From contig NZ_BKCG01000008.1 in NCBI RefSeq assembly GCF_008974325.1, positions 93,636 to 157,635 of the forward strand: a stretch of 64,000 nucleotides of DNA. The letters are read 5' to 3'. The notes under the pieces were generated by a model. It was given only the letters and a program-made list of their open reading frames with translations. It was not told the origin of the DNA and searched no databases. The stretch is from Patiriisocius marinus. GTDB lineage: Bacteria; Bacteroidota; Bacteroidia; Flavobacteriales; Flavobacteriaceae. Shown piece after piece: positions 36,633 through 46,425 of the stretch. The position numbers and the translations under genes were made by a program. Each line of letters begins with the position of its first letter. The stretch's first letter is position 1.

Positions 36633-38321
36633 ATGACACGATTTTACTTTGTTCTAGCCCTTCTATGCTCTATTAATATTGCACATGGCCAGATACCAGA
36701 AGACTATTTTGATAATCCTTTAGAAATTCCCCTTATTCTTTCTGGAAGTTTTGGTGAATTAAGAAGTAATCATTTTCACAGTGGATTAGATATTAAAACA
36801 CAACAACGCGAAGGAATCCCTGTTCACGCTCCCGCTGATGGTTATATTAGCCGTATAAAAGTAGCACATTATGGTTACGGAAAAGCACTTTACATTAAAC
36901 ATCCTAATGGATATTCTACTGTGTATGCTCACCTTCAAAGGTATGCTGGCGACATCCAAGATTATGTAAAGAAAAATCAATACTCAAAAGAAACTTTCGA
37001 ATTAGAACTGTTTCCTGAAGTAAATCAAATTGCCGTAAGCAAAGGAGATATTATCGGTTACACAGGAAACACAGGAAGTAGTGGTGGTCCTCACTTGCAT
37101 TACGAAATACGCGACGCTTCGTCAAGACCAATGAATCCTATGCTCTTTGGTGTAGAAATTCCTGATACAAAAGCTCCTATTGTTACAAGTGTTTTCGCTT
37201 ATCCAATGGATGGTGGGATTGTAAACCAATCAACTGAACCAGTGAAACTTCGCTTAATTAAACAAAAAGACGGTACTTATAATACGGAGAAAATTTCGGC
37301 TTCCGGAAAAATAGGTTTTGGAGTAGTATCTAACGATCAACAAAATGGCGCAAGTAATAAAAATGGTCTCTATAAAATTAATACTACTTATAACGGTGAA
37401 GAAAAATTTGAAGTCTTTTTTGAGAAATTTTCATTTAGCGAAACTCGTTTTTTAAACAGGTACATTGATTACGGATATTTTAAAGAGAATAAATCAAGAA
37501 TTCAGAAATTATTTAGAGAACCTAACAACCCTTTAAGTATAATTAACTATGAAAATAATAATGGTTTTATTGATGTTGAAAATGGTTTTGAAGCAAACTA
37601 TAATATTTCTTTAAAGGATTTTAAAGGAAATGAAACTACAATTTCAATTCCTATTATGGGTGTGACTGAAACTTCGAATACTCCTGTAAAAAACACAGCA
37701 GATCTAGAATATGTTCAAGCTGGGGAAGCTACTACTTTAAATATCGGAAAATTTACAGTGTACATTCCTGCGAAAGCGCTTTATCAAAATGAATACCTAG
37801 ATATTAAAGTTAGTGGAGATACGCTGTATTTTCATAACGACAATGTGCCTATTCATAAAAATATTTCAATAAGTATTGATATTTCAAACTATGCCGGAAC
37901 TGATAAAGACAAAATGTTTATTGGAAGGCTAAATTGGAAAGGTCAACCATACTACAACAGTACAAGAAGAAAAGGTAATGTACTTACTGCTCGCACTCGC
38001 ACATTTGGTGATTATACGTTAGCGGTTGACACCATTGCGCCTAAAGTAAGGGCTATTAACTTCAAAGATGGACAATGGATTAGTAAAAATAATACTTTGA
38101 AAGTAAAAATTACAGATGACCTTAGCGGAATAAGTAAATACAGAGCTACAATTAACGGAAAATTTATTCTTATGGAATATAATTATAAAAAGAACGTTTT
38201 AACCTATGATTTTGATGATGAAATTGTCTCAGAATCTGATAATAATTTAAAATTGATTGTAACTGATAATGTAGGAAATAGTACTACATTTGAAGCTCAA
38301 TTTTTCAGAAAAAACATATAA
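36633..38321 (+). CDS. M23-family metallopeptidase (LytM-type)
   Basis: 562 residues with a signal peptide (cleaved near AHG, residue 19). The M23 domain occupies about 35-175: H49-x3-D53 (HSGLDIK) and H154-x-H156 (GPHLHYE) provide the zinc site, with YAHLQRY between them. The remaining 380 residues are beta-rich with no named domain recognised. Such proteins are peptidoglycan endopeptidases or their regulators in the periplasm. Three bases separate its stop from the open frame of the TonB receptor, so the two are one unit. Confidence 0.9.
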   Translation: MTRFYFVLALLCSINIAHGQIPEDYFDNPLEIPLILSGSFGELRSNHFHSGLDIKTQQREGIPVHAPADGYISRIKVAHYGYGKALYIKHPNGYSTVYAHLQRYAGDIQDYVKKNQYSKETFELELFPEVNQIAVSKGDIIGYTGNTGSSGGPHLHYEIRDASSRPMNPMLFGVEIPDTKAPIVTSVFAYPMDGGIVNQSTEPVKLRLIKQKDGTYNTEKISASGKIGFGVVSNDQQNGASNKNGLYKINTTYNGEEKFEVFFEKFSFSETRFLNRYIDYGYFKENKSRIQKLFREPNNPLSIINYENNNGFIDVENGFEANYNISLKDFKGNETTISIPIMGVTETSNTPVKNTADLEYVQAGEATTLNIGKFTVYIPAKALYQNEYLDIKVSGDTLYFHNDNVPIHKNISISIDISNYAGTDKDKMFIGRLNWKGQPYYNSTRRKGNVLTARTRTFGDYTLAVDTIAPKVRAINFKDGQWISKNNTLKVKITDDLSGISKYRATINGKFILMEYNYKKNVLTYDFDDEIVSESDNNLKLIVTDNVGNSTTFEAQFFRKNI

Positions 38322-38330
38322 TTCTTGCTT

Positions 38331-40793
38331 TTGAAAACGAAATTTTACTCCCTACTTTTAGTTGTTTTATTAGCTTCGGCTAGTGCCTTTGCTCAAAAAG
38401 CAATTGTTCGCGGTATTATTACTGATGAAAACAGTTTTCCAATTCCTGGCGTAAATGTTACCTACGGTACCGAAGGAACAATTACAAACCTTGATGGTTA
38501 TTATCAAATTAAAATTGCGCCTAATGAGGACGTAACGCTTACGTTTTCACACATTGGGAATGGTAAAGTTACCGCAACTTTCAATTTAGATCCATTTGAG
38601 GACTACAAGTTTAGCCCTGTGATGAAAACTTCAATTGAGCAAATTGCAACAGTTGTTATTTCTGGGAGAGAACGTAAACGTGTTGAGGGTATTACCACCC
38701 TTAGTCCTGAAACTATTAAGAGAATGCCTACTGCAAGTAATGGTGTAGAAAGTTTATTAACGTCACTTCCTGGTGTAAATAACAATAACGAGTTAAGTAC
38801 TTCATACGCTGTACGTGGTGGAAATTATGATGAAAATCTAGTATACGTTAACGAAGTTGAAGTATATCGCCCGTTTCTAATTAGAAGTGGACAACAAGAG
38901 GGATTAAGTTTTGTGAATAGCGACTTAACATCGAGTGTTGACTTTTCAGCTGGAGGATTTCAAGCTAAATACGGAGACAAATTATCTTCAGTTTTAGATA
39001 TTACCTATAGAAGACCATCTGAATTTGGTGCTAGTATAGATGCAAGTTTATTAGGTGGTAGTGTTGCCGTTGAAGGAGCCTCTAAAGATGATAAGTTTAC
39101 TGGTATTGTTGGACTCCGTTATAGAGACAACAGTTTATTTGTTAATGCTAAAGAAACTGAAACAAATTACCGCCCATCATTTGCTGACGGACAAACATAC
39201 TTAACATATAAGTTTAATAATAAATTTGAATTAGGATTTTTAGGAAATGTAGCAATTAATAATTACAGCTATAGCCCACTAACACGCCAAACAAACTTTG
39301 GTACTTTAGCAGACCCTGTAGCTTTACTTGTTTTTTATGAGGGACAAGAAGAAGATCGCTACGAAACATATTTTGGAGCATTAAAAGGAACCTATATTGT
39401 TTCAGATAATTTTACTGCTAAATTAATTGGTTCTGTTTATCAAACTCAAGAGCAGGAATATTACGATATTTTAGCACAATATAGACTTGGAGAAGTTGAT
39501 ACAAGTATAGGAAGTGAAAATCTAGGTGAAGTTACTTTTAGCCAAGGAATAGGCTCACAACTTACTCACGCCCGTAATAACCTTGATGCTTTGATTGTAA
39601 ATCTTGAACACAAAGGAAATGCAAGTATTGGCGAAAACAATATTGAATACGGTATTAAGTTTACTCACGAAGACATTAGAGACCGCGTTCAAGAGTACGA
39701 AATTATTGATAGTGCTGGTTTCTCAATTAGACCGCCAATTATCGATTTTCAAAATAACCAACCATACCAACCTTTTACAAGCGACATAGTACCTTATACA
39801 AATATAAGAGCCGAAAATGATGTGCAAATAGACCGTATTAGTGGTTACGCACAATGGAGTCGCCGTACTAATTTAGGTGAAAATGATGTATGGTTAAACG
39901 CAGGAGTTAGAGCACACAATTGGACTGTTAACGGTGAAGGTATTACAAGTACTTCTCAAACAGTTTTTAGTCCGCGTGCACAAGTGTCTATTAAACCAGA
40001 CTGGGAAATGGATATGTTATTCCGTCTTTCTGGTGGGGTATATCACCAACCTCCCTTCTATCGTGAATTACGTGATAGTACAGGAACTGTTAGACCAGAT
40101 GTAAAAGCTCAACAATCCATACACATTGTATTAGGAAATGATTACAGTTTCAAACTTTGGGACAGACCATTCACCTTAAACACTGAGGCTTATTACAAAC
40201 GCTTAACTGATGTAAATCCATACACTATTGAAAATGTACGTATTCGCTACAGAGCTAATAATGATGCCGTTGCATACGCTTATGGTTTAGATTTACGCTT
40301 GGCAGGTGAGTTTGTTCCGGGAACAGAAAGCTGGGTGAGTTTAGGATATTTAAAGACAGAGGAAAACATTAACGATCGTGGTTACATTTTTAGACCAACT
40401 GATCAACGTTTAAAAATTGGTGTGTTGCTTCAAGATTATGTAAAAATTGTTCCTAACTTAAAAGGATACTTAAACTTACAATACAACACAGGACTACCTG
40501 GTGGATCTCCAAGCTATGCTGACCCTTACGACTATCAACAAAGGTTACGCGATTACAAAAGAGCAGATTTAGGGGTTAGTTATGAAATTGTAAATAAAGA
40601 TAGCCAGCGCGATAGCGGAATGTTTAAGCCTTTTAAAGAACTTACTATTGGAGCTGAAATATTCAATATTTTTGATGTGCAGAACTCTATTACAAACACA
40701 TTTGTTCGTGATGTCTACACAAAAACACAATATGCAATTCCAAATTTTTTAACTCCTCGTGTGTTCAACGTTAGAATGACAGCGAAGTTTTAA
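38331..40793 (+). CDS. TonB-dependent receptor with carboxypeptidase-like N-terminal domain
   Basis: 820 residues from the TTG at 38331, which gives MKTKFYSLLLVVLLASASAFAQ as a normal signal. Another TTG lies two codons upstream, and no ATG is available. Domains: CarboxypepD_reg-like (about 23-105, VRGIITDENSFPIPGVNVTYG), plug (115-225, SLPGVNNNNELSTSYAVRGG) and a 22-strand barrel ending in a C-terminal Phe (RMTAKF). No SusD partner is adjacent. The partner here is an M23 peptidase, so polysaccharide import is not implied. Confidence 0.9.
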   Translation: MKTKFYSLLLVVLLASASAFAQKAIVRGIITDENSFPIPGVNVTYGTEGTITNLDGYYQIKIAPNEDVTLTFSHIGNGKVTATFNLDPFEDYKFSPVMKTSIEQIATVVISGRERKRVEGITTLSPETIKRMPTASNGVESLLTSLPGVNNNNELSTSYAVRGGNYDENLVYVNEVEVYRPFLIRSGQQEGLSFVNSDLTSSVDFSAGGFQAKYGDKLSSVLDITYRRPSEFGASIDASLLGGSVAVEGASKDDKFTGIVGLRYRDNSLFVNAKETETNYRPSFADGQTYLTYKFNNKFELGFLGNVAINNYSYSPLTRQTNFGTLADPVALLVFYEGQEEDRYETYFGALKGTYIVSDNFTAKLIGSVYQTQEQEYYDILAQYRLGEVDTSIGSENLGEVTFSQGIGSQLTHARNNLDALIVNLEHKGNASIGENNIEYGIKFTHEDIRDRVQEYEIIDSAGFSIRPPIIDFQNNQPYQPFTSDIVPYTNIRAENDVQIDRISGYAQWSRRTNLGENDVWLNAGVRAHNWTVNGEGITSTSQTVFSPRAQVSIKPDWEMDMLFRLSGGVYHQPPFYRELRDSTGTVRPDVKAQQSIHIVLGNDYSFKLWDRPFTLNTEAYYKRLTDVNPYTIENVRIRYRANNDAVAYAYGLDLRLAGEFVPGTESWVSLGYLKTEENINDRGYIFRPTDQRLKIGVLLQDYVKIVPNLKGYLNLQYNTGLPGGSPSYADPYDYQQRLRDYKRADLGVSYEIVNKDSQRDSGMFKPFKELTIGAEIFNIFDVQNSITNTFVRDVYTKTQYAIPNFLTPRVFNVRMTAKF

Positions 40794-40812
40794 AACCAAA
40801 CTCCTACTACCT

Positions 40813-40854
40813 AAAAAAGGATTGATAAGCTGAATGCTCATCAATCCTTTTTTT
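40813..40854. terminator. Bidirectional terminator between the TonB receptor and cysteine desulfurase genes
   Basis: A 14-bp stem (40813-40826 with 40840-40853) and 13-base loop are flanked by A and T runs. Confidence 0.82.
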
Positions 40855-40874
40855 ATAAGTAATTTTTAAATGAT

Positions 40875-42023
40875 TTAAGCAGCTACAAACTCCTTTAAAC
40901 ATTCAACTACATAATCAACTTCTTCTTTAGTATTAAAGCTAGAAAATGAGAATCTCACCGATGGCTTAGCCATATCCTCTTCACTCAATATTTGGGACAA
41001 AACGTGAGACCCTTTAGAACTTCCACTTTGACAAGCACTCCCTTTAGAACACGCTATTCCTTTTAAATCTAATTGAAACAATAGCATCATTCCTTTTTCT
41101 GGAGTCATTGGTAAACATACATTTAACAATGTGTAAGTACTCTTTTTAGAATCATCACAACCACCATTAAACTTAACACCCGGTATCACTTCTGAAACTT
41201 TCTCTTTAAAATATTCTTTAATTCCTGAAACATATGCTCTTTCAGTTGGAAGATTTTTATAACTTATTTTCAAAGCTTCTACAAGTCCAGCTATTGCAAA
41301 AACAGCTTCTGTTCCTGCTCTTAAGCCTCGTTCCTGCTCTCCTCCAAAAATAAGTGGTCGAAGTCCAGTGTTTTTTCTAATAAAAGCAAAACCTGCTCCT
41401 TTTGGTCCGTGAAATTTATGAGCGGCAACTGCAGCAAAATCTACTGGGATTTCTTGAAAATCTAATTCAAAATGCCCTACAGATTGTACGGTATCACTAT
41501 GAAAAAGTGCATGATGCTTTTTACATATTTCGGCTGCCTTTTTTAAATCTAGAACATTTCCTATTTCGTTGTTAACGTGCATTAATGTTACTAAAGTCTT
41601 TTTAGTTCCATTTTTTAACAATTGTTCTAAATGGTCGAAATCAACAAAACCACATCCGTCTAATTTTACATATTCCACTTCAACGTTGTGCGTTTTTTGT
41701 AATTGCTCAATACAATACAATACTGCGTGATGCTCAATACGAGAAGAAATAATACGTGTTACACCTAAATCGCGAACACTACTATTAATCACTAAATTGT
41801 CAGCCTCAGTACCACCAGAAGTAAAAATTATTTCGGAAGCCGAAACATTCAACATCGAAGCTACTTCTTTACGAGCTGTTTCAATTACTGATTTAGCCGA
41901 TCTACCAAACGCATGGCTTGATGATGGATTTCCGTATTCGTTTTTAAGGACGTCTGTCATACAACTAATAACTTCTGGACGAAGTTGAGTCGTTGCTGCA
42001 CTATCAAAATATACTTTTTTCAA
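40875..42023 (-). CDS. Cysteine desulfurase (NifS/IscS-type)
   Basis: PLP enzyme that moves sulfur from cysteine to a persulfide for Fe-S cluster or thio-cofactor assembly. 382 residues. PLP lysine K203 (AAHKFHGPKG), H98/H99 in RIEHHAVL, and the active-site cysteine C331 in GSACQSGSSKGSHVL place it in the class I group. The start codon is TTG (42021-42023, MKKVYFDSAATTQ) with no nearby ATG. No scaffold gene (iscU/sufU) is adjacent. Confidence 0.92.
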   Translation of the reverse strand: MKKVYFDSAATTQLRPEVISCMTDVLKNEYGNPSSSHAFGRSAKSVIETARKEVASMLNVSASEIIFTSGGTEADNLVINSSVRDLGVTRIISSRIEHHAVLYCIEQLQKTHNVEVEYVKLDGCGFVDFDHLEQLLKNGTKKTLVTLMHVNNEIGNVLDLKKAAEICKKHHALFHSDTVQSVGHFELDFQEIPVDFAAVAAHKFHGPKGAGFAFIRKNTGLRPLIFGGEQERGLRAGTEAVFAIAGLVEALKISYKNLPTERAYVSGIKEYFKEKVSEVIPGVKFNGGCDDSKKSTYTLLNVCLPMTPEKGMMLLFQLDLKGIACSKGSACQSGSSKGSHVLSQILSEEDMAKPSVRFSFSSFNTKEEVDYVVECLKEFVAA

Positions 42024-42049
42024 AAGAGAGGAGATTCTATAATAAGCAA

Positions 42050-42057
42050 CAAAAATA
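42050..42057 (-). promoter_or_regulatory. -7 box of the cysteine desulfurase gene
   Basis: This reads TATTTTTG on the minus strand, 26 bases upstream of the TTG start. Confidence 0.45.
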
Positions 42058-42137
42058 CTCCTTTTTTTTTCACTTAAGGCAACCGAGTTTTAAAGATTTG
42101 CGTTACTTTGTAATGATTGTAAAATTTCAGAATAAAT

Positions 42138-43016
42138 ATGAAAATTCTCTTTAAGATTTGTGCGCTCTCTATACTCCTTAGTAGCTGTAATGACGGTGAT
42201 TTAATTGTGACTAACTTTGATTTCGAAGATGCTACTTTACAGGATTGCGAAACACAAACGCAAACAGTTTTCTTTAAAATAAATCCTGAAGTTGACGAAA
42301 GCATTTCACTTATTATTGAAACAACTGACGAGTTATTTATTACTTCTGGAACTGAAGAATATACCTTAAACACTAGTAGTAACATAGTAAATTATAGACT
42401 TTTTGGTGATGAAGTCACTTCCTCATATTTCTGTAATCCTGTGCCTCCTACTACTCCTGTTACAACACAAGAATATATAGGTACTTCAGGAACTGTTTTG
42501 CTTACTTCTGTTACAACACTAGATGATAACGACAATATTGAAACCGTTGACAGTGAGGATGATATGGAAGAAGGAACTGGAGATTTAGATAATGACGGTA
42601 TCCCTAATTACTATGATTTAGACGATGATGGAGACAACGTCTTTACCGCTGTGGAAATAGGTGATGATCCTGATAATCCAAGAGATACAGATGGCGATGG
42701 AATACCTGATTATTTGGATATTGATGATGATAATGATGGTATTTTAACACGCTACGAAGATGCAAATGGCGATTTAAATCCACTAAATGATGTTACCGGA
42801 ACTGATGGCCCAAATTACTTAAACCCAGCTGTTACTATTTCAAATATTGTAGATGAATATAGACCTCACACTTATAATCTTACGAGCGATGGGACTATTA
42901 CTATTGAAGATCTTGTATTAGTAGGTGAAAACGAAACAATCAATTTTGAAACGTTCGATTTTGGTTCAAGCGACGGTATAAGAAATGAAACAATTACGGT
43001 GTTTTTAGAATTTTAA
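42138..43016 (+). CDS. Lipoprotein with thrombospondin type 3-like calcium-binding repeats
   Basis: 292 residues with a lipobox LLSSC (about residue 17). The middle (about 140-210) contains acidic repeats [38 protein letters not shown] and DANGDLNP that match thrombospondin type 3 calcium-binding loops. The flanking parts are beta-rich and unassigned. The protein is probably surface or periplasmic and calcium-stabilised. It converges on the Smr gene with a gap of a single base between the two stop codons. Confidence 0.82.
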   Translation: MKILFKICALSILLSSCNDGDLIVTNFDFEDATLQDCETQTQTVFFKINPEVDESISLIIETTDELFITSGTEEYTLNTSSNIVNYRLFGDEVTSSYFCNPVPPTTPVTTQEYIGTSGTVLLTSVTTLDDNDNIETVDSEDDMEEGTGDLDNDGIPNYYDLDDDGDNVFTAVEIGDDPDNPRDTDGDGIPDYLDIDDDNDGILTRYEDANGDLNPLNDVTGTDGPNYLNPAVTISNIVDEYRPHTYNLTSDGTITIEDLVLVGENETINFETFDFGSSDGIRNETITVFLEF

Positions 43017-43017
43017 C

Positions 43018-43563
43018 CTATTTTGGGTTTTGGAAAATGTACACCTGTGTAGCACCACGACCATATTTCTGAAAATTTGCGTCTTCAAAAGTTAGATTTT
43101 CATATCTACGTAGCATATATTCTAATTCTGCACGCAAAACACCTGCTCCTACTCCATGAATAAACACTACACGTTGTATCCCTTTACTCATTGCAAACTC
43201 TAATTGACGTCTAGCGGTATCTATTTGAATTTCAAGCTTATCGTGTGGCTGCAAGCCCTTTTCAGTTGGCACTAATTGATGGATATGTAAATCAACCTCC
43301 ATCGCAGCCTGTGCACGTTCCTTAGGCTTAACACGCTTTGTATTTTTATTCTTTTTAATCTCTTTTTCTGAGATAATTGCTTTTATGTTTTCAGGAGCAA
43401 AATGGTGGTGTTTAATTGCTTCGGAAATAATCACTAATTCACGTTCTGTAAATTCCATTTCAAAGCCATCGAGCGTCTCAATTAAAACCCCATTTTCTAA
43501 AACTTTCACAACGTGACCTTCAAGATTATCGTCTAAAACCATCACTTTATCGCCTTTTTTCAT
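43018..43563 (-). CDS. Smr-domain protein (MutS2-like C-terminal nuclease domain)
   Basis: 181 residues. An N-terminal SH3-like beta segment (KGDKVMVLDDNLEGHVVKVLENG) is followed by a basic linker (KKNKNTKRVKPKER) and a C-terminal Smr domain with the DLHIHQL motif (family consensus DLHG), HGVGAGVLRAEL (consensus HGxGxG) and a YGRGATQVYI tail. Smr domains nick DNA or RNA, and stand-alone forms are standard in Flavobacteriaceae. The first motif reads DLHI rather than DLHG. Confidence 0.88.
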   Translation of the reverse strand: MKKGDKVMVLDDNLEGHVVKVLENGVLIETLDGFEMEFTERELVIISEAIKHHHFAPENIKAIISEKEIKKNKNTKRVKPKERAQAAMEVDLHIHQLVPTEKGLQPHDKLEIQIDTARRQLEFAMSKGIQRVVFIHGVGAGVLRAELEYMLRRYENLTFEDANFQKYGRGATQVYIFQNPK

Positions 43564-43730
43564 AAAAATTTAATCTTATATTTTTAACAAAAGTCTGAAA
43601 AACCCCTGAAAAACTGTGCACTTCATCGAAAATATCTTCTAAATTCGTACAAAAAGCAAATTAAGCATTATTTTTATCGCGTAACTAAACTATTTGTACC
43701 CCAATCCAATTAGTTTTTAAACACTTCATT

Positions 43731-45689
43731 ATGAAAAACCTACTACTCACAGCCAGCTTAATTCTGGCAACAACAACAAGTGCATTAGCACAATTGTACG
43801 TTTCCCCCAATGCAACTACTTCTACTGATACGTACATTTATGCCAAAGACGTACAACTTTACGTTGATGGAGCAATTGAATTAGAAAAAAATAGCGCAGG
43901 ACCTACTGAAGCTAGTTTATATTTAAGAGACGAAGCACAATTATTTCAAGGTGGATCAAGTAATGCTAACGCTGGTGACGGAATGATTTCTGTTTTCCAA
44001 GAAGGTATTGGAGATGCGTACGATTATAACGCGTGGACTTCTCCAGTAAGTGAAGCATCTGCTTCAGTAACTGGTAATAGAAACTTTGGAGAACTTAACT
44101 TTTATCACCAACAAGGAACTGACTTAACAAATTCTAGTTTAGCTACTTTTATCCCTGGTTTTAATGGATCTTCAAATGCTACAACGCTTGAAATTTCAGA
44201 TAAATGGTTTTATAAGTGGAATATCGCAGGACAAAACTATGTTGCAATTAACAATAGCTATGATGTACCAGCGGGACACGGTTTTGTAATGAAAGGTACT
44301 GAAATTACTATGGAAGGTGTTCCAGAAACACAAGAACAACGTTACGATTTTAGAGGTCGTCCTAACAGTGGTGATATTACGGTTCCACTACCAGCAGGAG
44401 CAGGAAGTTTAAGTGATGGTGTAGGTGGATTTCTAGACGGAAACATATTAGTAGGAAACCCTTACCCTTCTGCAATAGATTTAAATGTATTTTTCTACGA
44501 TGCAGCAAACAATGGAACGATTTCTAAATTTAATAGCATTAGGTTTTACGATGAGGACAGAACAATCAACTCTCATTTATATGAAGACAATAAAGCAGGT
44601 TTTGGAATATGGACTCCTGGAGCATCTCAACCAGACCCAACAGTAGGACCTTATAATCCTGGAAATTATACAGTCCCTGCATTTTTTAACTTTGATGCTA
44701 GTGGAAACCCACTTACGGCAACTGGAACAAGTGGACCTTATGTGGAAAGAAGAATGGCTCCTATTGCACAAGGATTTTACATCCAATCAATTAACGCAGC
44801 AGATACTGACATTACTTTTAAAAATAGCCACCGTATTTTCATTAAAGAAAGCGACGCTACATACAACTCAGAGTTTAGAACATCAATTTCTGATAGCCAA
44901 ATAGGCGCTACACAAGTTGACCCTACAGATACACAACAGGCATTCTATGCACCACAAATTAGAATTAATGCTTATATGGGAGTATCTCATATGCGTCAAA
45001 CACTTTTAATTTTACACGATACTGCTACAGATGATTTTGATAATGGTTGGGATGGTTTAAGCCCAATGGATGCTACAAGTGAAATGTATTTTCCTTTACA
45101 AACAGAATTTAACGACGAAAGTAAATATCCATTTGTTATTAATGCTGTTCCTTTTGATGATGTACTAAAGCAAATTCCTTTTTCTCTTAAAATTGAAGAG
45201 CAAATGAATGTTGTTATCACTGGAATTGAAGAAATTGATCTACCAACAGATAATATTTATGTTTGGGATTCATTAAATGATACCTACCAAAATATTACAG
45301 GTGGAGAATCGGCTAATTTCTTTTTAGATCAAGGAACATATGACAATAGGTTTTATATTGTATTCAGAAAAAAGAACTCACTTGATCAGTATATGACTGC
45401 TGATGGAAGAGAAGTTGAACAAGGTCAAGAAGAGCTAACAACCTCAGTTTCTTTTTTCCAAAACAACAAGCAAACACAATTAGAGATTGCTAATCCTGAT
45501 ACAATGGAAATAGCAAACGCTGCTATATTTGATATGAGAGGTCGTTTAGTACTTAACGAAACTAACGTAGGGAATGCTTCTCGTTTTACTTTTAATACTA
45601 GCAATTTTAGTGATGGTACTTATATAGTAATATTAACTACAAAAGATAATCAAACTATAGACTACAAAATTATTGTAGAGAATAGATAA
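43731..45689 (+). CDS. T9SS type A sorting-domain surface protein
   Basis: 652 residues with a signal peptide (cleaved near SALAQ). The long beta-rich body has no named domain. It contains the LVGNPYPSAIDLNVFF motif also present in the 1793-residue protein at 54729-60110 (LSNPYPSAIDATAFLD). The last ~75 residues are a type A T9SS C-terminal domain (IFDMRGRLVLNETNV...SDGTYIVILTTKDNQTIDYKI). It should therefore cross the outer membrane by T9SS and become surface-attached or released. Confidence 0.88.
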   Translation: MKNLLLTASLILATTTSALAQLYVSPNATTSTDTYIYAKDVQLYVDGAIELEKNSAGPTEASLYLRDEAQLFQGGSSNANAGDGMISVFQEGIGDAYDYNAWTSPVSEASASVTGNRNFGELNFYHQQGTDLTNSSLATFIPGFNGSSNATTLEISDKWFYKWNIAGQNYVAINNSYDVPAGHGFVMKGTEITMEGVPETQEQRYDFRGRPNSGDITVPLPAGAGSLSDGVGGFLDGNILVGNPYPSAIDLNVFFYDAANNGTISKFNSIRFYDEDRTINSHLYEDNKAGFGIWTPGASQPDPTVGPYNPGNYTVPAFFNFDASGNPLTATGTSGPYVERRMAPIAQGFYIQSINAADTDITFKNSHRIFIKESDATYNSEFRTSISDSQIGATQVDPTDTQQAFYAPQIRINAYMGVSHMRQTLLILHDTATDDFDNGWDGLSPMDATSEMYFPLQTEFNDESKYPFVINAVPFDDVLKQIPFSLKIEEQMNVVITGIEEIDLPTDNIYVWDSLNDTYQNITGGESANFFLDQGTYDNRFYIVFRKKNSLDQYMTADGREVEQGQEELTTSVSFFQNNKQTQLEIANPDTMEIANAAIFDMRGRLVLNETNVGNASRFTFNTSNFSDGTYIVILTTKDNQTIDYKIIVENR

Positions 45690-45703
45690 GAAGTGTTTTA
45701 GGT

Positions 45704-45985
45704 ATGGAAGATTATATGTTACCGTGCCTTAATAAACAACTTTTTGGATTGGATTGTTTAGGCTGTGGCTTTCAAAGAGCCACAGCCTTTCTTTTTACCG
45801 GAGAGTTTACACAAGCTTTTAAAATGTATCCAGCCGTATTTACGCTCTGGATATTTTTCATTTTTATAGGTTTGAGTATGTTTATTGAGATTAAGAATGC
45901 TCGTAAAATTAAGCTAATATTAGCGATCATTAATGGCGTTATTATACTTGTAGGTTATTTCTACAAAATGAGCTATCTATTTTAA
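45704..45985 (+). CDS. DUF2752 family membrane protein
   Basis: 93 residues. LPCLNKQLFGLDCLGCGFQRATAFLFTGEFTQAFKMYP carries the conserved DUF2752 core with two Cys pairs (PCxxK and DCLGCG), followed by two transmembrane helices. Function is unknown. It starts 14 bases after the T9SS cargo gene and is followed by a CCC-motif membrane protein, a common pairing in Bacteroidota. A later Met (codon 5) is also possible as start. Confidence 0.85.
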   Translation: MEDYMLPCLNKQLFGLDCLGCGFQRATAFLFTGEFTQAFKMYPAVFTLWIFFIFIGLSMFIEIKNARKIKLILAIINGVIILVGYFYKMSYLF

Positions 45986-46038
45986 GTTCCGAAATATTAT
46001 ATTATTTTTAAAAATTAACCACATTAAACCTATTAACG

Positions 46039-46368
46039 ATGGACCAACAAACCTTACCAAATTCGCAAGCAGTACTAATACTAGGAATATTATCTATACC
46101 ACTTTGCTGCTGTTATGGCGTTGTTGGTTTAGCACTAGGAGTTGTAGCACTTATATTAGCTAAAAAAGCACAAGCAGAATACGATACAAATCCTGAAGGA
46201 TATTCAGGAATTAAAAATGTAACTACAGGAAAAACACTAGCTATTATTGGTATTGTATTAAGTGTACTTTTCTTACTATTTGTAATCTACGTTAACTTCT
46301 TCGTTCCTGAAGAACAAGTTTTAGAATGGCAACGACATTTAGAAGAAATGCAAAAAGCAAATGCATAA
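46039..46368 (+). CDS. CCC-motif membrane protein (DUF4190-like)
   Basis: 109 residues with two transmembrane helices. The first contains the diagnostic SIPLCCCYGVVGLALGVVALILAKKA block. The second (TLAIIGIVLSVLFLLFVIYVNFF) precedes a charged tail. Function is unknown. It is grouped with the DUF2752 gene just upstream and closed by a strong terminator. Confidence 0.87.
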   Translation: MDQQTLPNSQAVLILGILSIPLCCCYGVVGLALGVVALILAKKAQAEYDTNPEGYSGIKNVTTGKTLAIIGIVLSVLFLLFVIYVNFFVPEEQVLEWQRHLEEMQKANA

Positions 46369-46371
46369 AAC

Positions 46372-46408
46372 AAAAAAACCGCGACAATTACTTGTCGCGG
46401 TTTTTTTT
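46372..46408. terminator. Bidirectional terminator at 46.4 kb
   Basis: A stem of about 14 bp (46373-46386 with 46393-46406) contains a CCGCGACA core, has a 6-base loop and is flanked by A7 and T8. Confidence 0.92.
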
Positions 46409-46425
46409 GTTAGAAAAAGAAAATC

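Noticed and set aside
44577..44904. Small ORFs on both strands inside the T9SS cargo gene at 43731
   Set aside because: They are out-of-frame shadows of a continuous 652-codon gene with signal peptide and sorting domain.
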